Of a DNA stretch of 64,000 bases, positions 1 to 12,119 are shown one piece after another (the first letter of the stretch is position 1; each line of letters starts with the position of its first letter). The DNA lies in NCBI GenBank assembly GCA_950295325.1, contig OX485807.1, positions 39,214,440 to 39,278,439 on the forward strand. Reading direction: 5' to 3'. This DNA is from Polytrichum commune. Lineage: Eukaryota; Streptophyta; Polytrichopsida; Polytrichales; Polytrichaceae. Under the pieces are notes generated by a model. The model searched no databases. It was not told the DNA's origin and saw only the letters and a program-made list of their open reading frames with translations. A program made the position numbers and the translations under genes.

Positions 1-46
1 CGCCAATCTTTACAAATACCATTCATGACAACTCCTCTCTCATCAG

Positions 47-49
<3 letters not shown>

Positions 50-80
<31 letters not shown>

Positions 81-102
81 AAGCATCTCTCTCTCTCTCT
101 CT
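50..102. repeat. CT microsatellite, two adjacent runs
   Basis: Two runs of CT dinucleotides (50-77 and 86-102) separated by a few bases. No gene is recognisable beside it, so a 5' leader role cannot be argued. Confidence 0.9.
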
Positions 103-3100
103 GTAAAACCAAAAAAATTGAGTTTATTTTGGAGGAAGCTATATCTTTGTGGAAGGATTCAAGAAAGTTTCGATTCTTGTTTACTAATCCTGAGAAATAT
201 CTTGCAGGAAGAGTAGAGGTTGAATCAGAAGATGGTGAGGACTTTCACCCTTAAACTCATTTGAATTTTAGCAACCTTTCATTATAATCAACTCTTTAAA
301 AAAAGAGTTGGTTAATCCTTGGCCTTCAAACGTGGTGAAGGGCTTAGCCAGGTTCAATTCCTGCCAAGGATACCACTTAGTACTCAAATTTTGAATTTAA
401 AGCCTACAACATTAAAAGATATGAAGGATTTTAACCTACTAAAAATTAGTTTTGAAGGCAATTGGCGGGTAACTTAAAAACTCAAAAGGTTTTCAACTTA
501 CAAAAATTTGATATTGTAGGATGCAACCTATGCCATGAGGGAAATAGCCTATGCCCTTTTAAAGAGGTAGGCAATTAACCTCAAAAACTTCAAAAACTTT
601 TCGGACACTGCTTAGTTCATAACCCTCACCCTAACATTAAGCTATAAGCCCTTGAGAATGTGCACTTCCCAATGCATGGGCAAGAAATATCAGGTTTTGG
701 GCAGAAGCGAGAGAAAATTATTGCATGAAAACATATCTCTCATCCCTCCAACATAAAAACTTGAGCCCCTGGAAGGTTATGGCCATTCATCTTAAATGAC
801 TTGTCTAGACTAATTAACCCGGGGCCTTTGAAACTAATCCCAATGTCAAATCAAACAAAAAGAATTTTATGTTGAATGATTGAGAGGTACGCTCGTGTAC
901 AAGAATATTCTCTCACCTCTACCAACAACGCATGATGCACGGAAAGCCAAATACGCAATGCTTCGCAAGTTCCCTTGCACCACTCTCAATAGGGTGCCAA
1001 CTTCCAAGGCTTTAGCACAAGCTATCTAAGGGATGGCGATGAACCCATGATTGACCCTAGCATGTGTAGGTCTACCCAAAAATTATTCTTGGTTGCCCCA
1101 AATAAATTTAGGGCAGCTCAACATTTTGGGCTATTGGGGATATTTCTTTTTCTTCTTTTTTTCTTTTCCCCCCAAGGATTATCTTTGCATTCATCATGAA
1201 CGTTGATTAGATTCTCTGATTAGGTCATTGACTTTGACCACCTCTAGAAGGCCATAAAGTAAACAATGTAACATGATTTTTTTATTCATTCATTCATTGT
1301 AGATGTTTTGGAAATTTCCACCTTTAGATTGACATTCATATCTTGATTGCACTATAAACACCCCAACATTAATCATTACTATTTAGTAGATTTCCTCCCG
1401 ACAAGGGTTAAGGGACTACTAACAAGGACAATTTTTTTTTTTCAAAGATTCTATGACCAAATTTTAATGTTTTTTATTTTGGGTTCCAATTCTTTTAAGA
1501 GCATAAATAACATGCATGATGATACTAACAAAATTTTGATGCTCTTGAATTTTTTGGGGAGTAATGGCTAATGAAGTCTGTTGGTCCCCATATTTTGGAC
1601 GAGTTTGGGTTACATATGCACTCACTTGTATCAACATTGAGTCCAAGTTTTTATAAGGTAACACATGAACTGGGGGAGCTAATCTACAAGCTTAGGTGAG
1701 TTAAGGTTTGCTTCATTCTTCACCCAAATAAGCGTATCAATGTTAAGATCTTCATGAAGTGGAAGGCATATTACAACACCAAACTAAAAACGAAAGGGTG
1801 TTGAGCTAATGAAGTTGGACACTATGATATTAAGGAAAGAGCTAACCAAACTTTGATAACTTGGAGTGGGTCAAGGGATCTAAATGACATAAACAAACAC
1901 GTTCCCAAAACTTGAATCGTTGAAGGTTTCATCTTGGGCACATTGTTTTTTAAAAGCACATAGAGTAATGCCGTATTCATGTGTTAAATGCAAGAATTAT
2001 TTAGTAATGCATTTTCGTTTTAAAACACATACATGCACTTTGAATTCGGAAGGTAAATTTCCTTACATATTTATGAATACATATGCTTAATATACGTGAA
2101 TTTGTATAGTAAATCAAAATTCTAAGAACATTTATTTGGTTCTCTCTCTAATATCTACTTTGAAGTTTGAACCCACTTGGAATGACTTATATCACTTAGT
2201 CAAATTTTAAGGAGTATATTTTGATGATTATTTTAGAAATGCACACACCTTTACAACACCCAATAATATACTTTTGCAACTTTTTGGATGTAAGACACTC
2301 TTATAATGATACTTCTTGAGTAAAATGCTCCTTCAAAGTATTGGTTTTACACTAATCTAGATATCTTCTGAGCAACCTATAAACACCCTCCATTTCATAT
2401 GTATCTTACATTGACTATAAAGTGAAGGGGGCAAGGCCACAAAACACACAAAAATGATACATTCTTTTAAAATAAAGCCAACTTCCATTTAGCTCCATCC
2501 AAGAATTTAGAACTATCCCCACTCATAGTCCCTCAACCCCTACGTGAGAAGCATTTTTTTACATATTAATGTTGGGGGGTGCTTTCTAAGACAAACCACT
2601 TATAGGTTTAATATTTGAAAAATAAAATTTCCATACACAATGAAAAGATAAGAATCTTGTGAAAATATTATTATATGGGCTTCTAGAGGTGGTCAAAGTT
2701 GATGTCCCATAGAGGAAAGTTTGATCATTATCCATGATGAATGAAATGATAAGTTTTGAATGGCCCAAAATTGTTTTGGGCAACTAAAGAAACTTGTAGA
2801 ATAGATTCTAGGCATCATAGGGTACATAGTTATAATAAGCTTATCCCTAGGTATGCTAGGGTTAATCCTTGGTGCCCTATTGAAATCCCTAGGTAGCCTA
2901 TGCTAAAGCCAAGGCACCCCTAGGGTTATGAAGGCCGCCCAAGGAAACTTGCGAAGAATGGTGTATGTGGTATTCCTTGATCGGGAAGTACAATAGCATT
3001 TCCATCATGAAGGGGGTTCTCATGTGAGGGCCCTAACTCTAAATGCTCAAGTGTTCACCTTCCATTTTCGGGCAAGTCCAACACCAATGCTTAAATGTTC

Positions 3101-3670
3101 AGTATTGTAGCAAAATAGGATTTGTTTTTCTCAATCCAACCGTACGGATGTGAAATACACTACAACATATTTTTGATGTGAAAATTTGAAGTCAATCGGA
3201 CAACATCTGCAAGGTCACTTCGACATGTGAATAGGGCCTTCATCCGGGGGGTAGCTCCAAGAAAAATTGAATACTTTTGTTTGATCTGTTTGATCCCCAC
3301 TTTGGGGTCAGGGCATAAGTTTGGCCATAATATATTATATGGTTATCACGTGAGCTCATCCCAAAAATTCGGGGTTTCTTTTGTAATGAAACTTTTATAT
3401 CAAGTCCGCCACCCTCAAAATTGAAGGGCCAAATCAAGACATTCTTGGAGATTTACCCTTTGACTGAGGTCTTTGACATGTGCACACAAAGTTCGCCAAA
3501 TATATCCAGTAGAGTCACCCACAACCGTGATCTTATCCGGTTGGGAAAACCCTCATCCAACTTGGAGATGCTACCTAAAATATACGCGTTGCAAACTAGA
3601 AAGGTCGCATGTGCTTACATTTGTACTTAACACACATTGAGTAACTCACGGTGCCACCTCCCAAACCAAG
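103..3670. other. Intergenic stretch without a recognised gene
   Basis: All open frames here are short (75 codons or fewer) and match no family I recognise. The only distinctive piece is a tRNA-like segment near 316-370, listed separately. I see no convincing terminal repeats, LTRs or conserved domains. Confidence 0.6.
316..370 (+). other. tRNA-like segment, shortened; possible SINE head
   Basis: The segment begins TCCTTGG and ends CCAAGGA, which would make a perfect 7-bp acceptor stem. Just inside the 3' arm is GGTTCAATTCC, a good pol III B-box and T-loop sequence. At 55 nt it is about 18 nt too short for a tRNA, and no normal D-arm and anticodon arm can be laid out. It is therefore a degenerate tRNA or the tRNA-derived head of a SINE rather than a working tRNA gene. 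Confidence 0.35.
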
Positions 3671-4006
3671 TACACTAAATATGATATTTAGTGTTTGATT
3701 ATATTTAGTGTTGTTACCACCCTATCCTGCTCAACACTAATTTTTCAATTTTTTGATAATTAGTGTTAGACATAAATGCGCTGCCACCTTCCCTACCGTC
3801 ACCTCCCTTCTCCTTTTCTCATTTTTAATTGTTTTTCTCATATCCCTACTAACACTAAATTCATGCACGTAACTTCCACGTATTGTCATAGTTGATATTT
3901 AGTGTTTGAGTTTACATTAAATGTAACTTACTTTCATAGGGTTAGTGATATTTAGTGTATGCGTTCGTATTTAGTGTATCAAACACTAAACATCATATTT
4001 TGTGTA
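3671..4006. mobile_element. TA-flanked MITE with palindromic termini
   Basis: The left end reads TACACTAAATATGATATTTA and continues GTGTTTG. The right end is its inverted copy with two or three mismatches and finishes TTTTGTGTA. Flanking TA dinucleotides suggest a Tc1/mariner-type target duplication. Each terminus is itself a palindrome around ATATGATAT, and TTTAGTGTT recurs internally about five times. It is about 336 bp and non-coding, so transposase would have to come from elsewhere. The superfamily is inferred only from the TA. Confidence 0.6.
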
Positions 4007-4024
4007 ATTCCAAACCCTGGAAAA

Positions 4025-4135
4025 AAAATCTTACATGCTTGGAACATGGCTTTTATATTTGTTACCCCTGAGAATAGTAGGTGGCAATGCATATTTAGGT
4101 TGCATGAGCGCTGAAGGGTAAAGTTAACAACATTA
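4025..4135 (+). repeat. Short dispersed repeat, second copy inverted at 12541-12722
   Basis: The segment from AATCTTACATGCTTGG to GGTTGCATGAGCGC recurs in reverse orientation around 12541-12722, including the AGGTGGCAA core and the CCAAGCATGTAAGATT end. The second copy lies inside another dispersed repeat, which suggests an insertion. The boundaries are uncertain. Confidence 0.5.
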
Positions 4136-4579
4136 TGGAATCCGACGAGGTTTTTGTTTTTTGTTTTTTGTTTTGTTTGTTTTGTTTGTTTTTATTTATT
4201 TTGTGATGAGACAAGGCCAACATAGCCAATGCCAAGAATGAACGAATCCAATGGTTTGGTGTCCGGACTTTCCCCAAGTCTTGTGAAGAAAAGAGCTCAC
4301 AAAGGACTCGGTCATCTTCCAAAGGGATGACTGCCTAGGATTTGGGAACTAGTGGTGACGACTTCGATTCCCTTTGTTGCTTATGAGGTGCGTTCGATCT
4401 TTACAAGGAAGATGATGCTTGATGAGTCGGAGACTTGACCGGTCAAGGCTTGTGAGATGAGCCCATGCATTCCATGCTCACCACCCAATGCCCAAGCTCC
4501 GATTTCGTCCCCGTATAGCGAAAATTGGGAGCTTCGTCCTATATTGTCCGGGGAGCTTTTAGGGCGTATTTGGTTAATA

Positions 4580-4991
4580 TCCTAGTGTTCCTCAAGTCCA
4601 TCCGGTTACATGTTGTTGATCTTCCGGATTTTCTTTCTTAATTTGACGCATATTCCATAGATTTCTCTAAAATATGAATGATATCGCGCCTCCGTGGATG
4701 GAACATTCCAGACCTTGGGCAACTAACCAACTGATTTAATTATTAGTTAACTAGTTGCCTTTCGTAACTATAGTTGTTCGCCAAATCCTAGTGTTCCTCA
4801 AGTCCATCCGGTTACATGTTGTTGATCTTCCGGGTTTTCGTTCTTAATTTGACGTATATTCCATAGACTTCTCTAAAATATGAATGATATCACGCCTCCG
4901 TGAATGGAACATTCCAGACCTTGGGCAACTAACCAACTGATTTAATTATTAGTTAACTAGTTGCATTTCGTAACTATAGTTGTTCGCAATT
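4580..4991 (+). repeat. Tandem duplication of a 206-bp unit
   Basis: Unit 1 (4580-4785) and unit 2 (4786-4991) are nearly identical. Both begin TCCTAGTGTTCCTCAAGTCC and end in the GTAACTATAGTTGTTCGC motif, with only scattered substitutions. The duplication is recent relative to the surrounding repeats. Confidence 0.9.
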
Positions 4992-5410
4992 TGACCTGCC
5001 AAAAAATGAAGTTAACTATAGTTGTTTTAAATTTAGTCTGTCAAAAATCTAGTTAACTATAGTTATATTTAGTTAACTAAAGATGAGCACAACCTGTTCA
5101 CGGGATTTTGTTGTAGTGTTGTAGTGTCACTAGACTGTGTGTTATTTGTGTCGGTGGTGTACATGGAGGTTGTTCCGGAGCCCAACACTGTGAGTGATCG
5201 TATAAAGGCGTTTCTTGACGGTTCTTAGTGGCCCGAGCATATTAAAGACCCTCAATTGAAGCAAATCAAGAGACGAACATCTTCCAATATATAATAATAC
5301 TTGGATTTTTTTCTAGTTAATTATAGTTGTCCCCTAAAATTTATTGAAAAAAAATCTCGTTGACTATAGTCATTTTGACAATTGTCAAAGGTCTGGAACA
5401 TTCTAACGAG
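4760..5410. mobile_element. Probable transposon remnant with clustered AACTATAGTT palindromes
   Basis: The palindrome AACTATAGTT, or one-base variants, occurs near 4766, 4972, 5014, 5050, 5318 and 5354. GAACATTCCAGACCTT in the duplicated unit faces its inverted form GGTCTGGAACATTC near 5390-5405. Clustered short motifs between inverted ends resemble subterminal transposase-binding repeats. No transposase is present and target duplications are ambiguous, so the class cannot be assigned. Confidence 0.4.
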
Positions 5411-6090
5411 TTCTAATAACCCTTCTAGTAACTTGTAGATGAGCAATCGATTTTGACTAATAACCGGCTCACCATCCACTCTCCTCTCACTTGATTCTCT
5501 AGACTTTTTTTTGGTCTAATTGCTATGGGTTATCATTTGGAGTTATGCATTGCTCTAACATTTTACTGAGAGTACAATTTCTTACCCAAATAATATGAAT
5601 GCCCTAAATATGATGTTAAGTGTCATATGGTATTTTATGTCACTATGGTAACTTTTTGGATGACACTTTCCATGAATAACTGAACAATAATTGTCATGGA
5701 TGATGGATGAGCTCATCCATTGGCTAAAAACCATGCCTTCTCTTGTCAACAACTTGTGATGAAAAATTGTCATGGACTAAAATTTGGATGATAAATCACC
5801 GGATAAGTGACAGTAATTGCAACACTATAAATCTACAATCCCCCCCAAAATTTACAAGGAGTGACAAATAACATTGGATTAACATTTAGTGTTGGTGACA
5901 CTACACCGCGGATTGCGATTAGTATTTGAGCAAGACGATGAGAATTGGTGACACTAGTTAAGTATACACACCGAAGAATACGATATAACCTAATTGGTAA
6001 GAAAAGATGATAATATTGGTAGCAAAACGCAACTCCGAATGGTAACCCACACTAATTAGACAAAATATATATTGTAGTCCAGAATTAATT
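5411..6090. other. Intergenic stretch, nothing recognised
   Basis: AT-rich sequence with only short open frames and no recognisable repeat or domain. Confidence 0.5.
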
Positions 6091-6439
6091 TCCTTGAGGA
6101 GAGGGACGTGGACGACTGTAAACGTTCCCGTCCTCGTCCGTCAGCGGTGGACGAAGAGGGACGAGAAGTTGTGCGCCATGAGACAAAGGTGGTCAGCGGT
6201 GCAGCTTCGCCGCCGCAAGATCGATAATACTGCAATAAAATACTGCGAGCTTTTTGTCTCAGAATTTTCCGTGAGGCGAGGGACGAATGATGGAGGACTC
6301 CGACTGTGAAAAATAAACTGGTCAGCTTGAACCTGAGGATTCAAGGCGGCGCCCGGCGCTCAGGTCCTCTCACACTTGTCGATCGATTGGTCCGTTCGTG
6401 GTGCAGATTAGACTCCTACGCTGGGACGGAAGTCCGGGA

Positions 6440-7445
6440 GGGGAGGATTACCTGCAAACATTCAACCTAGGAGGACCTCGGAGGACCATTGAAGTTCTTT
6501 CTTGGAGACTGGGATCTAACTATTTTACTTACCACTTCCCCGGACGCACTCCGTCGCTCCCGTTGGTATGACTCTTCAATTTTTTTCAGAATTACTTACG
6601 TCGCTTGAAGCTTCCGCAGCCATCCTGTGCGGTATTTAAAACTTCGGTAGCATACAGGGGCTTCAGTGTGTATAAATCCCTATCAACCTCTTGAGCCGAG
6701 AAACTCGTAACATAATTTCAGGTACCGAAAGCTGTCCTCGTGTTTGCTGCTACTCTTGTGGCGAAAGGGAGGGAGGAAGGGATACCTGCAAACATTCAAC
6801 CGCGGAGGACCTTGGAGGACTGCATATCATATCTCAGATTGAGATACGTAGAACTACTTCTTTAGTCATCCTCATTAGTTGGTATCACAGAGATAGGCTT
6901 CAATTTCCAGATTTCGGACCTGCTTTTGGAAACCGACCAACCGACAGACCGACCGACTCTTGGTATAATTTCAGGCTTGTAGCAAGTGGCATCGTCACAC
7001 ATTGAGCTTCGTATTTGAACAATCGTGGCTGTAATTAAGGATCTTCGACAAGTATTTGACCATCTTTGAGTTACGGCTCCCGTTCTAAGCTGTCCATTCT
7101 TGTAGCGAGGTTTTGAGCTTCTTTGAGGATTAAGTCTGCAACTGCGCGCTACAAAGAACGGCAGATTGTACACCTTCTTTATATCTTGAAGAAGTTCGTA
7201 AGAGCTTTAGTTTTGAACAATCGTGGTGGAAATAGACTAGCAAGCTGTCGTTTTCTCGGAGCTCTGTTGACCGATTCGTCTTCGTCTTCGGTGGATTCGA
7301 CTTAACATTCGGAGTCTTCGCGTCGATGCTCCAGTTCTAGGGCTGTCATATTTTGTAGTGAGGTCCTGAGCTTCTCGGAAGGTTAAGTGGCCTGCTGCTA
7401 CAGGACATCTGCTAGATTTGAATCTTGAAGAATTAGCTTGTAAGT
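6440..7445 (+). repeat. Diverged tandem duplications in a GC-richer presumed leader
   Basis: CCTGCAAACATTCAACC followed by GGAGGACCT occurs at about 6451 and again at about 6785. A second pair runs from GTAGCGAGGTTTTGAGCTTC near 7103 to its diverged copy GTAGTGAGGTCCTGAGCTTC near 7356. TTTGAACAATCGTGG occurs near 7013 and 7213. Two similar ATAATTTCAG acceptor-like sites (near 6712 and 6963) would fit alternative leader introns, but this is only inference. Confidence 0.6.
6671..6677 (+). promoter_or_regulatory. Candidate TATA box upstream of the 7451-7798 ORF
   Basis: TATAAAT in the context GTGTATAAATCCC is the best TATA match in this GC-richer stretch. It would give a leader of roughly 750 nt to the ORF starting at 7451. 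No experimental or homology support is available. Confidence 0.3.
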
Positions 7446-7450
7446 CGAAG

Positions 7451-7798
7451 ATGGAATATTATAACGTCAACACGAGGAACTACGGCGGCCAACGCCACCA
7501 TACAGCGCAGCGAGGCGGCTTGTCAAACGAGCCAGACGCGGCAATAGAGTGCGTGGAGAAGGTGGAGGCGATGGTGAGCACATCGCTGCTGCATCAGGAA
7601 GATGTGTGGAACATGATCATGACGCTCTTCCCCGAAGATCATCTTTACGATCCGAAGACGGGGCTAGACGAGAATCTGTTCCGAATCTCAACCCCGATCC
7701 ATGTGCTCAAAGCCATCAAGGAGAGGCTGGAGAGCTCCATGGATTGGAGCCGCCTCGCTCAATGTCGCTTGAAAGGAATTCTTCCGGAGAATTCCTAG
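7451..7798 (+). CDS. Possible small protein of unknown function (115 aa)
   Basis: I do not recognise this protein. The frame is open from 7418 (126 codons). I prefer the ATG at 7451, because the sequence between the two ATGs (GCTTGTAAGTCG) resembles a splice donor. The product is hydrophilic and mixed helical. A segment around EDVWNMIMTLFPEDHLYDP leads to a predicted helix ending IKERLESSMDW. No signal peptide, membrane segment or zinc-binding pattern is visible. It sits in a GC-richer island with an upstream TATA-like site and long duplicated flanks, and with no transposase or LTR features beside it. It could be a lineage-specific gene, one exon of a longer gene, or a captured fragment inside the repeat that follows. 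Confidence 0.35.
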   Translation: MEYYNVNTRNYGGQRHHTAQRGGLSNEPDAAIECVEKVEAMVSTSLLHQEDVWNMIMTLFPEDHLYDPKTGLDENLFRISTPIHVLKAIKERLESSMDWSRLAQCRLKGILPENS

Positions 7799-7949
7799 CA
7801 CTTGAAGACTACCACCAAGTTTTAGTGAGGATAGAGATCGATTTATAACGGGCCGAATTGGACACGTGTGGATCGATGCGACCTCTGCACCGGCAAGTAA
7901 ATCATCCATCCACACACTTGATGAAGCTGGAGATTTCTAAATACACAGA

Positions 7950-8830
7950 GCTTCGAGAATCTTCTCTGAAGACACTATTAGGCTTCTGTCAAGCAAAGAT
8001 CATTATTTTTAACTCATGTAGCTAGGTTTTCTAAGTTTTTGCAATGTACAAAGAAATTCATTGAGTGCAAAGCTCCAAATTCCATTAGATTTGTTTTCTG
8101 GTACTCATCACAAATTGGATGGATCTGGAATGATGAGAAAGTTTAATAATTTGGAGTTCTCGCATGCCTCCAGTCCGCTTTCATCAGCCGTTACTAAGTG
8201 ATCATCGTCAGCAAATTCAGTAGCATCAGCAGCAGATTGATTCTCCAGCCAGTGCTGCAAGCTTTGCGAAACCTCAGTACAACACACATTCAGGGTACTC
8301 TTCTTGGTAGATTCAATTGTGTTTTATGGTGGAGAATGCTCACATCTCATAATGTGACAAAAATCATCTATTCAGACAGGTGGAAATTTCAACAGAAGCC
8401 TCAAGCCCATGCACAGATCAAAAGCTGGAATGCTTCTCCGAAGATGAGGTTAGGGTTCTGGCATGCAGAGATCATTGAAATCACGAAGCTGGGTTTTCTG
8501 AGTTAATGCAATGTAGAAAGAAATTTATTCAGTACAGCTCCGTATTTCAATGCAACTTCTTGCGATCGATTTGTTTCTGTCACAAATTGATGAAGCCATG
8601 GCCAAGTCTAATAATCTGAACTTAAGTGAGTTTTGCATGTCTCTCATGTACAATCAGTAGCAATTTCATTACCATGAGCAGATAGTGGCTTTGTATAAAT
8701 GTATAGCAGATTATTTTTCCAGCCAGTGCACAAATGTTTTGAAACCTCAGTCCAAACCACATTCAGGATATCCTTGGTGCATTTATTGATTGTATTCTTT
8801 TGAGAGGAATGCTCAAAGTTCGTAACCCTA
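7950..8830 (+). repeat. Diverged tandem duplication, about 470-480 bp apart
   Basis: The block containing AGATCATT, GTTTTCTAAGTTTTTGCAATG, CACAAATTGGATG and CCAGCCAGTGC (about 7990-8340) is repeated with many substitutions at about 8465-8825 (GTTTTCTGAGTTAATGCAATG, CACAAATTGATG, CCAGCCAGTGC). Similar sequence recurs near 13110-13270, so this belongs to a wider dispersed family. Confidence 0.7.
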
Positions 8831-10330
8831 TCATGGCTTGACCACTATGTCCGGTAAGAGACATGTGTTGTCATGACATACGCTGTAGTAGACACCCAAA
8901 ACCAACATTGATGCTATCAGGCTTGTTAGGTTGGTCACCTACTACAACTTTTGACAGGGCAACTCCTTGCATCCATTACCTAGTTCATATTATGTTAAAT
9001 TAGGACGTGAGAATTTGTATCCTTACTAGTGACATAATAACATGCAATTCAATGAAGCTTTTCTTCATCACAAATATCTCTGATCACAAGTCATCTCTGG
9101 AGTCACGAAACCAAGATCAACAAACACTAAAATCAATGCATGCTTGATGCCTTTGTGCACTTTCAAAAGATATGGTCAAAGTTCACAGCTTGCTGTGAAC
9201 TCAAGTTCCCCAATACTTCTCAATATCACGTGACACTGGAAGAAATCTTGTCCATTTCAACGGTCCATTGTGACTTGTCTATTTCAATGCGTGGCTTGAT
9301 AAATGTATACAAAAAGGTAGTGGCTTGCCAATTGTCCAAAAACTACCACCAAGAAATCTCCAGATGACAAAAAAACCTATTTAATTCTACATTCTCTCTT
9401 TACGAGTAGTAATGGACAAGTCCAGACGGTTAGTTGTAATGAATAAATTTTCTACTCGTGTGATGATCACCAACTTGAAATCAATGCTGCACATTGTAAA
9501 TATTTGCAAAAAAAACATTTCACTAGCCACAATACAATTTGTAGCGGTCAGCCCAAACAATTTTAACATATCTATTCTTGATTGGATATGAGGGATGGTC
9601 TCACCCGTAATTGACAACCTTGCCATGGCTTGATCACTAAATTTTGTAATGGACAGTGTAGTCCTTGGGGGGTCACTTCAATATTTTTGAAAACTACATA
9701 GAACAAATATAGGGTCCATTTTAAAGTTATGACCTACAAATTATAAAACATGTACTTGTAACAAAGCTCAACTTATATAATAAACTCCATGGTATAAATA
9801 AATTAAGGTGATTACAAATTGATCATGTTAGAGAAGTTTTGAAACTAACATACCATAGGGTTCAGTAGGTTGGGGGATTAAAATAATATATTCTAGAATG
9901 AGCATTCTATGTTTTGCTCTATGAGTTCCAAATTAGGGTTTGTGGGAGCTCTTCAAAGCTTTCATGTTTGTGCAAACTCCCACCATCTTGCGAATGTTGA
10001 TGCAAGATTGTTGAAGGTTGGACGATAGGCACACGCGCATTGTTGCGCTCCTCAAGTGCACCCATCCCAAGCTTCGTCTTTCCTACTTTCGGTTTTTGTT
10101 GGTCTGGTAAATGGGTAGGGTTTAGAGTTTTGAATTCTTGTTGTGATTTCTCACATTTTCTTGGGAGCATTTTGAATGCAAAGGAGGGGGACAACGTCAA
10201 TAAGAGGCGTTCGTATGAGCAATACCAACTACGACTTGAGGTACTCAATTCTATTGAGGTTGTTGGTCACAAACAAGGTTTACAATGTCTTAGAAGTTGA
10301 AAATATTCTCACTTGTTGATGCCTATGCTG
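8831..10330. other. Intergenic stretch, partly dispersed repeat
   Basis: The part from about 8860 to 9000 resembles about 12120-12240 (CCTACTACAAC, TAGTTCATA). The rest shows no recognisable domain. The open frames near 9919-10300 overlap on both strands and none matches a known family. Confidence 0.5.
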
Positions 10331-10337
10331 GTCCATA

Positions 10338-10752
10338 ACATATTGGATCTTGCGAGTGTGTTGACGGCAACACATATGCAAAACTCAAACCACTACTTGA
10401 AGGTATTCATAGTGTAGATTGGCCCTTTCAATTCTTTGATATTGAGCAAAGATTCAAGATTAACTGCAAGCTTAAGGGACTCAATAGAGTTTCTTCGGAT
10501 GTATATGTCCTATCATTGGCTGATCCCAACCTTGAATCTAGAAATTAGATGTCTATGGTTGGCCTAGATTTTATTTTTGACTCTCCAAAAACATTAGATT
10601 ACATAGCAAAGGAGGCTAAAATCGAAGATCTTACCCCTCTTGATGACTCTAACCAACCATTGCTTCCATTTGTTGGTTTTAGAGACAGTGGTGAGAGCAC
10701 CGACCGTGTCTCATCTGACTATCATGTGTCAAGGTTATGGCTAGATACTTGC
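10338..10752 (+). pseudogene. Unrecognised coding relic interrupted by one stop
   Basis: One frame stays open for about 138 codons apart from a single TAG at 10546-10548. Upstream of the stop it encodes a segment containing HSVDWPFQFFDIEQRF. Downstream, from the ATG at 10549, it encodes 68 residues containing DFIFDSPKTLDYIAKEAK. The residue composition looks protein-like rather than random. I do not recognise the family. It may be a degraded gene or a fragment captured by a transposon. There is no intact start upstream and no continuation after 10755. Confidence 0.35.
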
Positions 10753-10755
10753 TAG

Positions 10756-12119
10756 CTCAAGAGAAACTTACAAAATATTTGAAACAAATAACCTTGGGAG
10801 ATCACCAATGACACTTGAGGTCTTTAAACCAAAGTTCTATAGGTATAGTAAAGGTGTAACGTGTGGAGTGTTGTAAAGAGTTTGGTTCCACTACTAGAAA
10901 TCATTCCAAGAACACAATCCACAACCTCTTTGTCAACCTCATGTCTAACATACATATTCAAAATTGATGCCGAAATAAGGGTGTCCAGTTTAGTGATCAT
11001 CCCCAATCACAAGCCTCTACATGGAAGTCTACTATCTTGAACACATTTGACCATCAAGCACTAGTGGTTGAAAGCATTCAAATACTAAGTGTAATGAATG
11101 AAAATCATTCATATGAGGAATTGTCATTTGATCTAGTTGGGATCCTGAATTGAAGGAAGTTAGGTTATGTTGGGGATCTTGCAGATAGTTGAGGGGCATT
11201 ATGGGTGACAACAAGTGAGCACTTGAGCAACTAGAATGTGCAAAATGTGGTATGGTTAAAAAAAAACCGCGACTTATCAAAACAACTCAAATTTGCGGTG
11301 GTTCTCTGAGCCATTAGCTCCGTTGAGTGTCATTGAGTTGAAGGATCTTAGGAATCATGACCTATGTAATTCTTCCTATGATGTGGAGGTGAACTACAAA
11401 ATTGTTTTGTCTTAGGAATGCAGGAGTACAAATCCCCATGGCCAGCTGCTTGTTGAAATGTTTTGGGTAGGATTTTAGGCAAAGGTTGTGGCAATGTTTG
11501 TGGCAGATTGCATGATTTGGACTGTTGGGGTTAGGGTTAGGGTTTGGACTTCTTGTCTTGAGCACAAAATGTTGGATGTTGTGTATTGAGTAGTTTTAAC
11601 TGATTAAACTTGAACAATGACAAAAACTGCTTCATATTTGAAAGTATAAACCCTAAATAAACTTTGCAATTGGTGTTAGTTGGTTTTAATGCTACACGTA
11701 TGTATGCAATTGTGTTTCTAAACGCAAATTTTGGAGCGTTTGCATGCATGTGTTTTTTAAGCACAAGCATTTTATTACCATTTCCATGAGGGTACGTTTT
11801 GAAATGAATATAGTGCATACTAGGGTGCTAAATTGTGTGCATGTTGTGTTGATGTGTTGATGTGTGAATTATGATCTTGTATGTAAGTGTTAGATTCTAC
11901 ATGACATAAAAAAAATTCTAATTTATAAATAATTTATGTCCATATAAAAAATAATAATACCAAGTTAACCTACCCATAGGATCCTCAAAAATAATGAATG
12001 TTAAAAAGTTACATAATAATGGGGTCCCCAATATTTACCTTCTCCAATATAATACCCCCCTAAAAACGCCTTTTGTTCTCATGTGTTCCCACTAACTAAA
12101 AGGGAATGATCCCCCGAGC
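10756..12119. other. Intergenic stretch, nothing recognised
   Basis: Only short, overlapping frames. CACTACTAGAAA near 10890 resembles one CACTA-type end, but I found no matching inverted end nearby. Confidence 0.5.

Noticed and set aside
4095-4322. Minus-strand 75-codon lysine-rich frame
   Set aside because: Its KNKQNKQNKKQK part is translation of a TTTTG simple repeat.
6877-6892. TTGGTATCACAGAG as a retroelement primer-binding site
   Set aside because: There is no LTR-like TG...CA segment upstream and no gag-pol downstream, and the match to the consensus is broken by an extra base.
10886-10900. CACTACTAGAAA as a CACTA transposon end
   Set aside because: No inverted partner end or 3-bp duplication could be found nearby.
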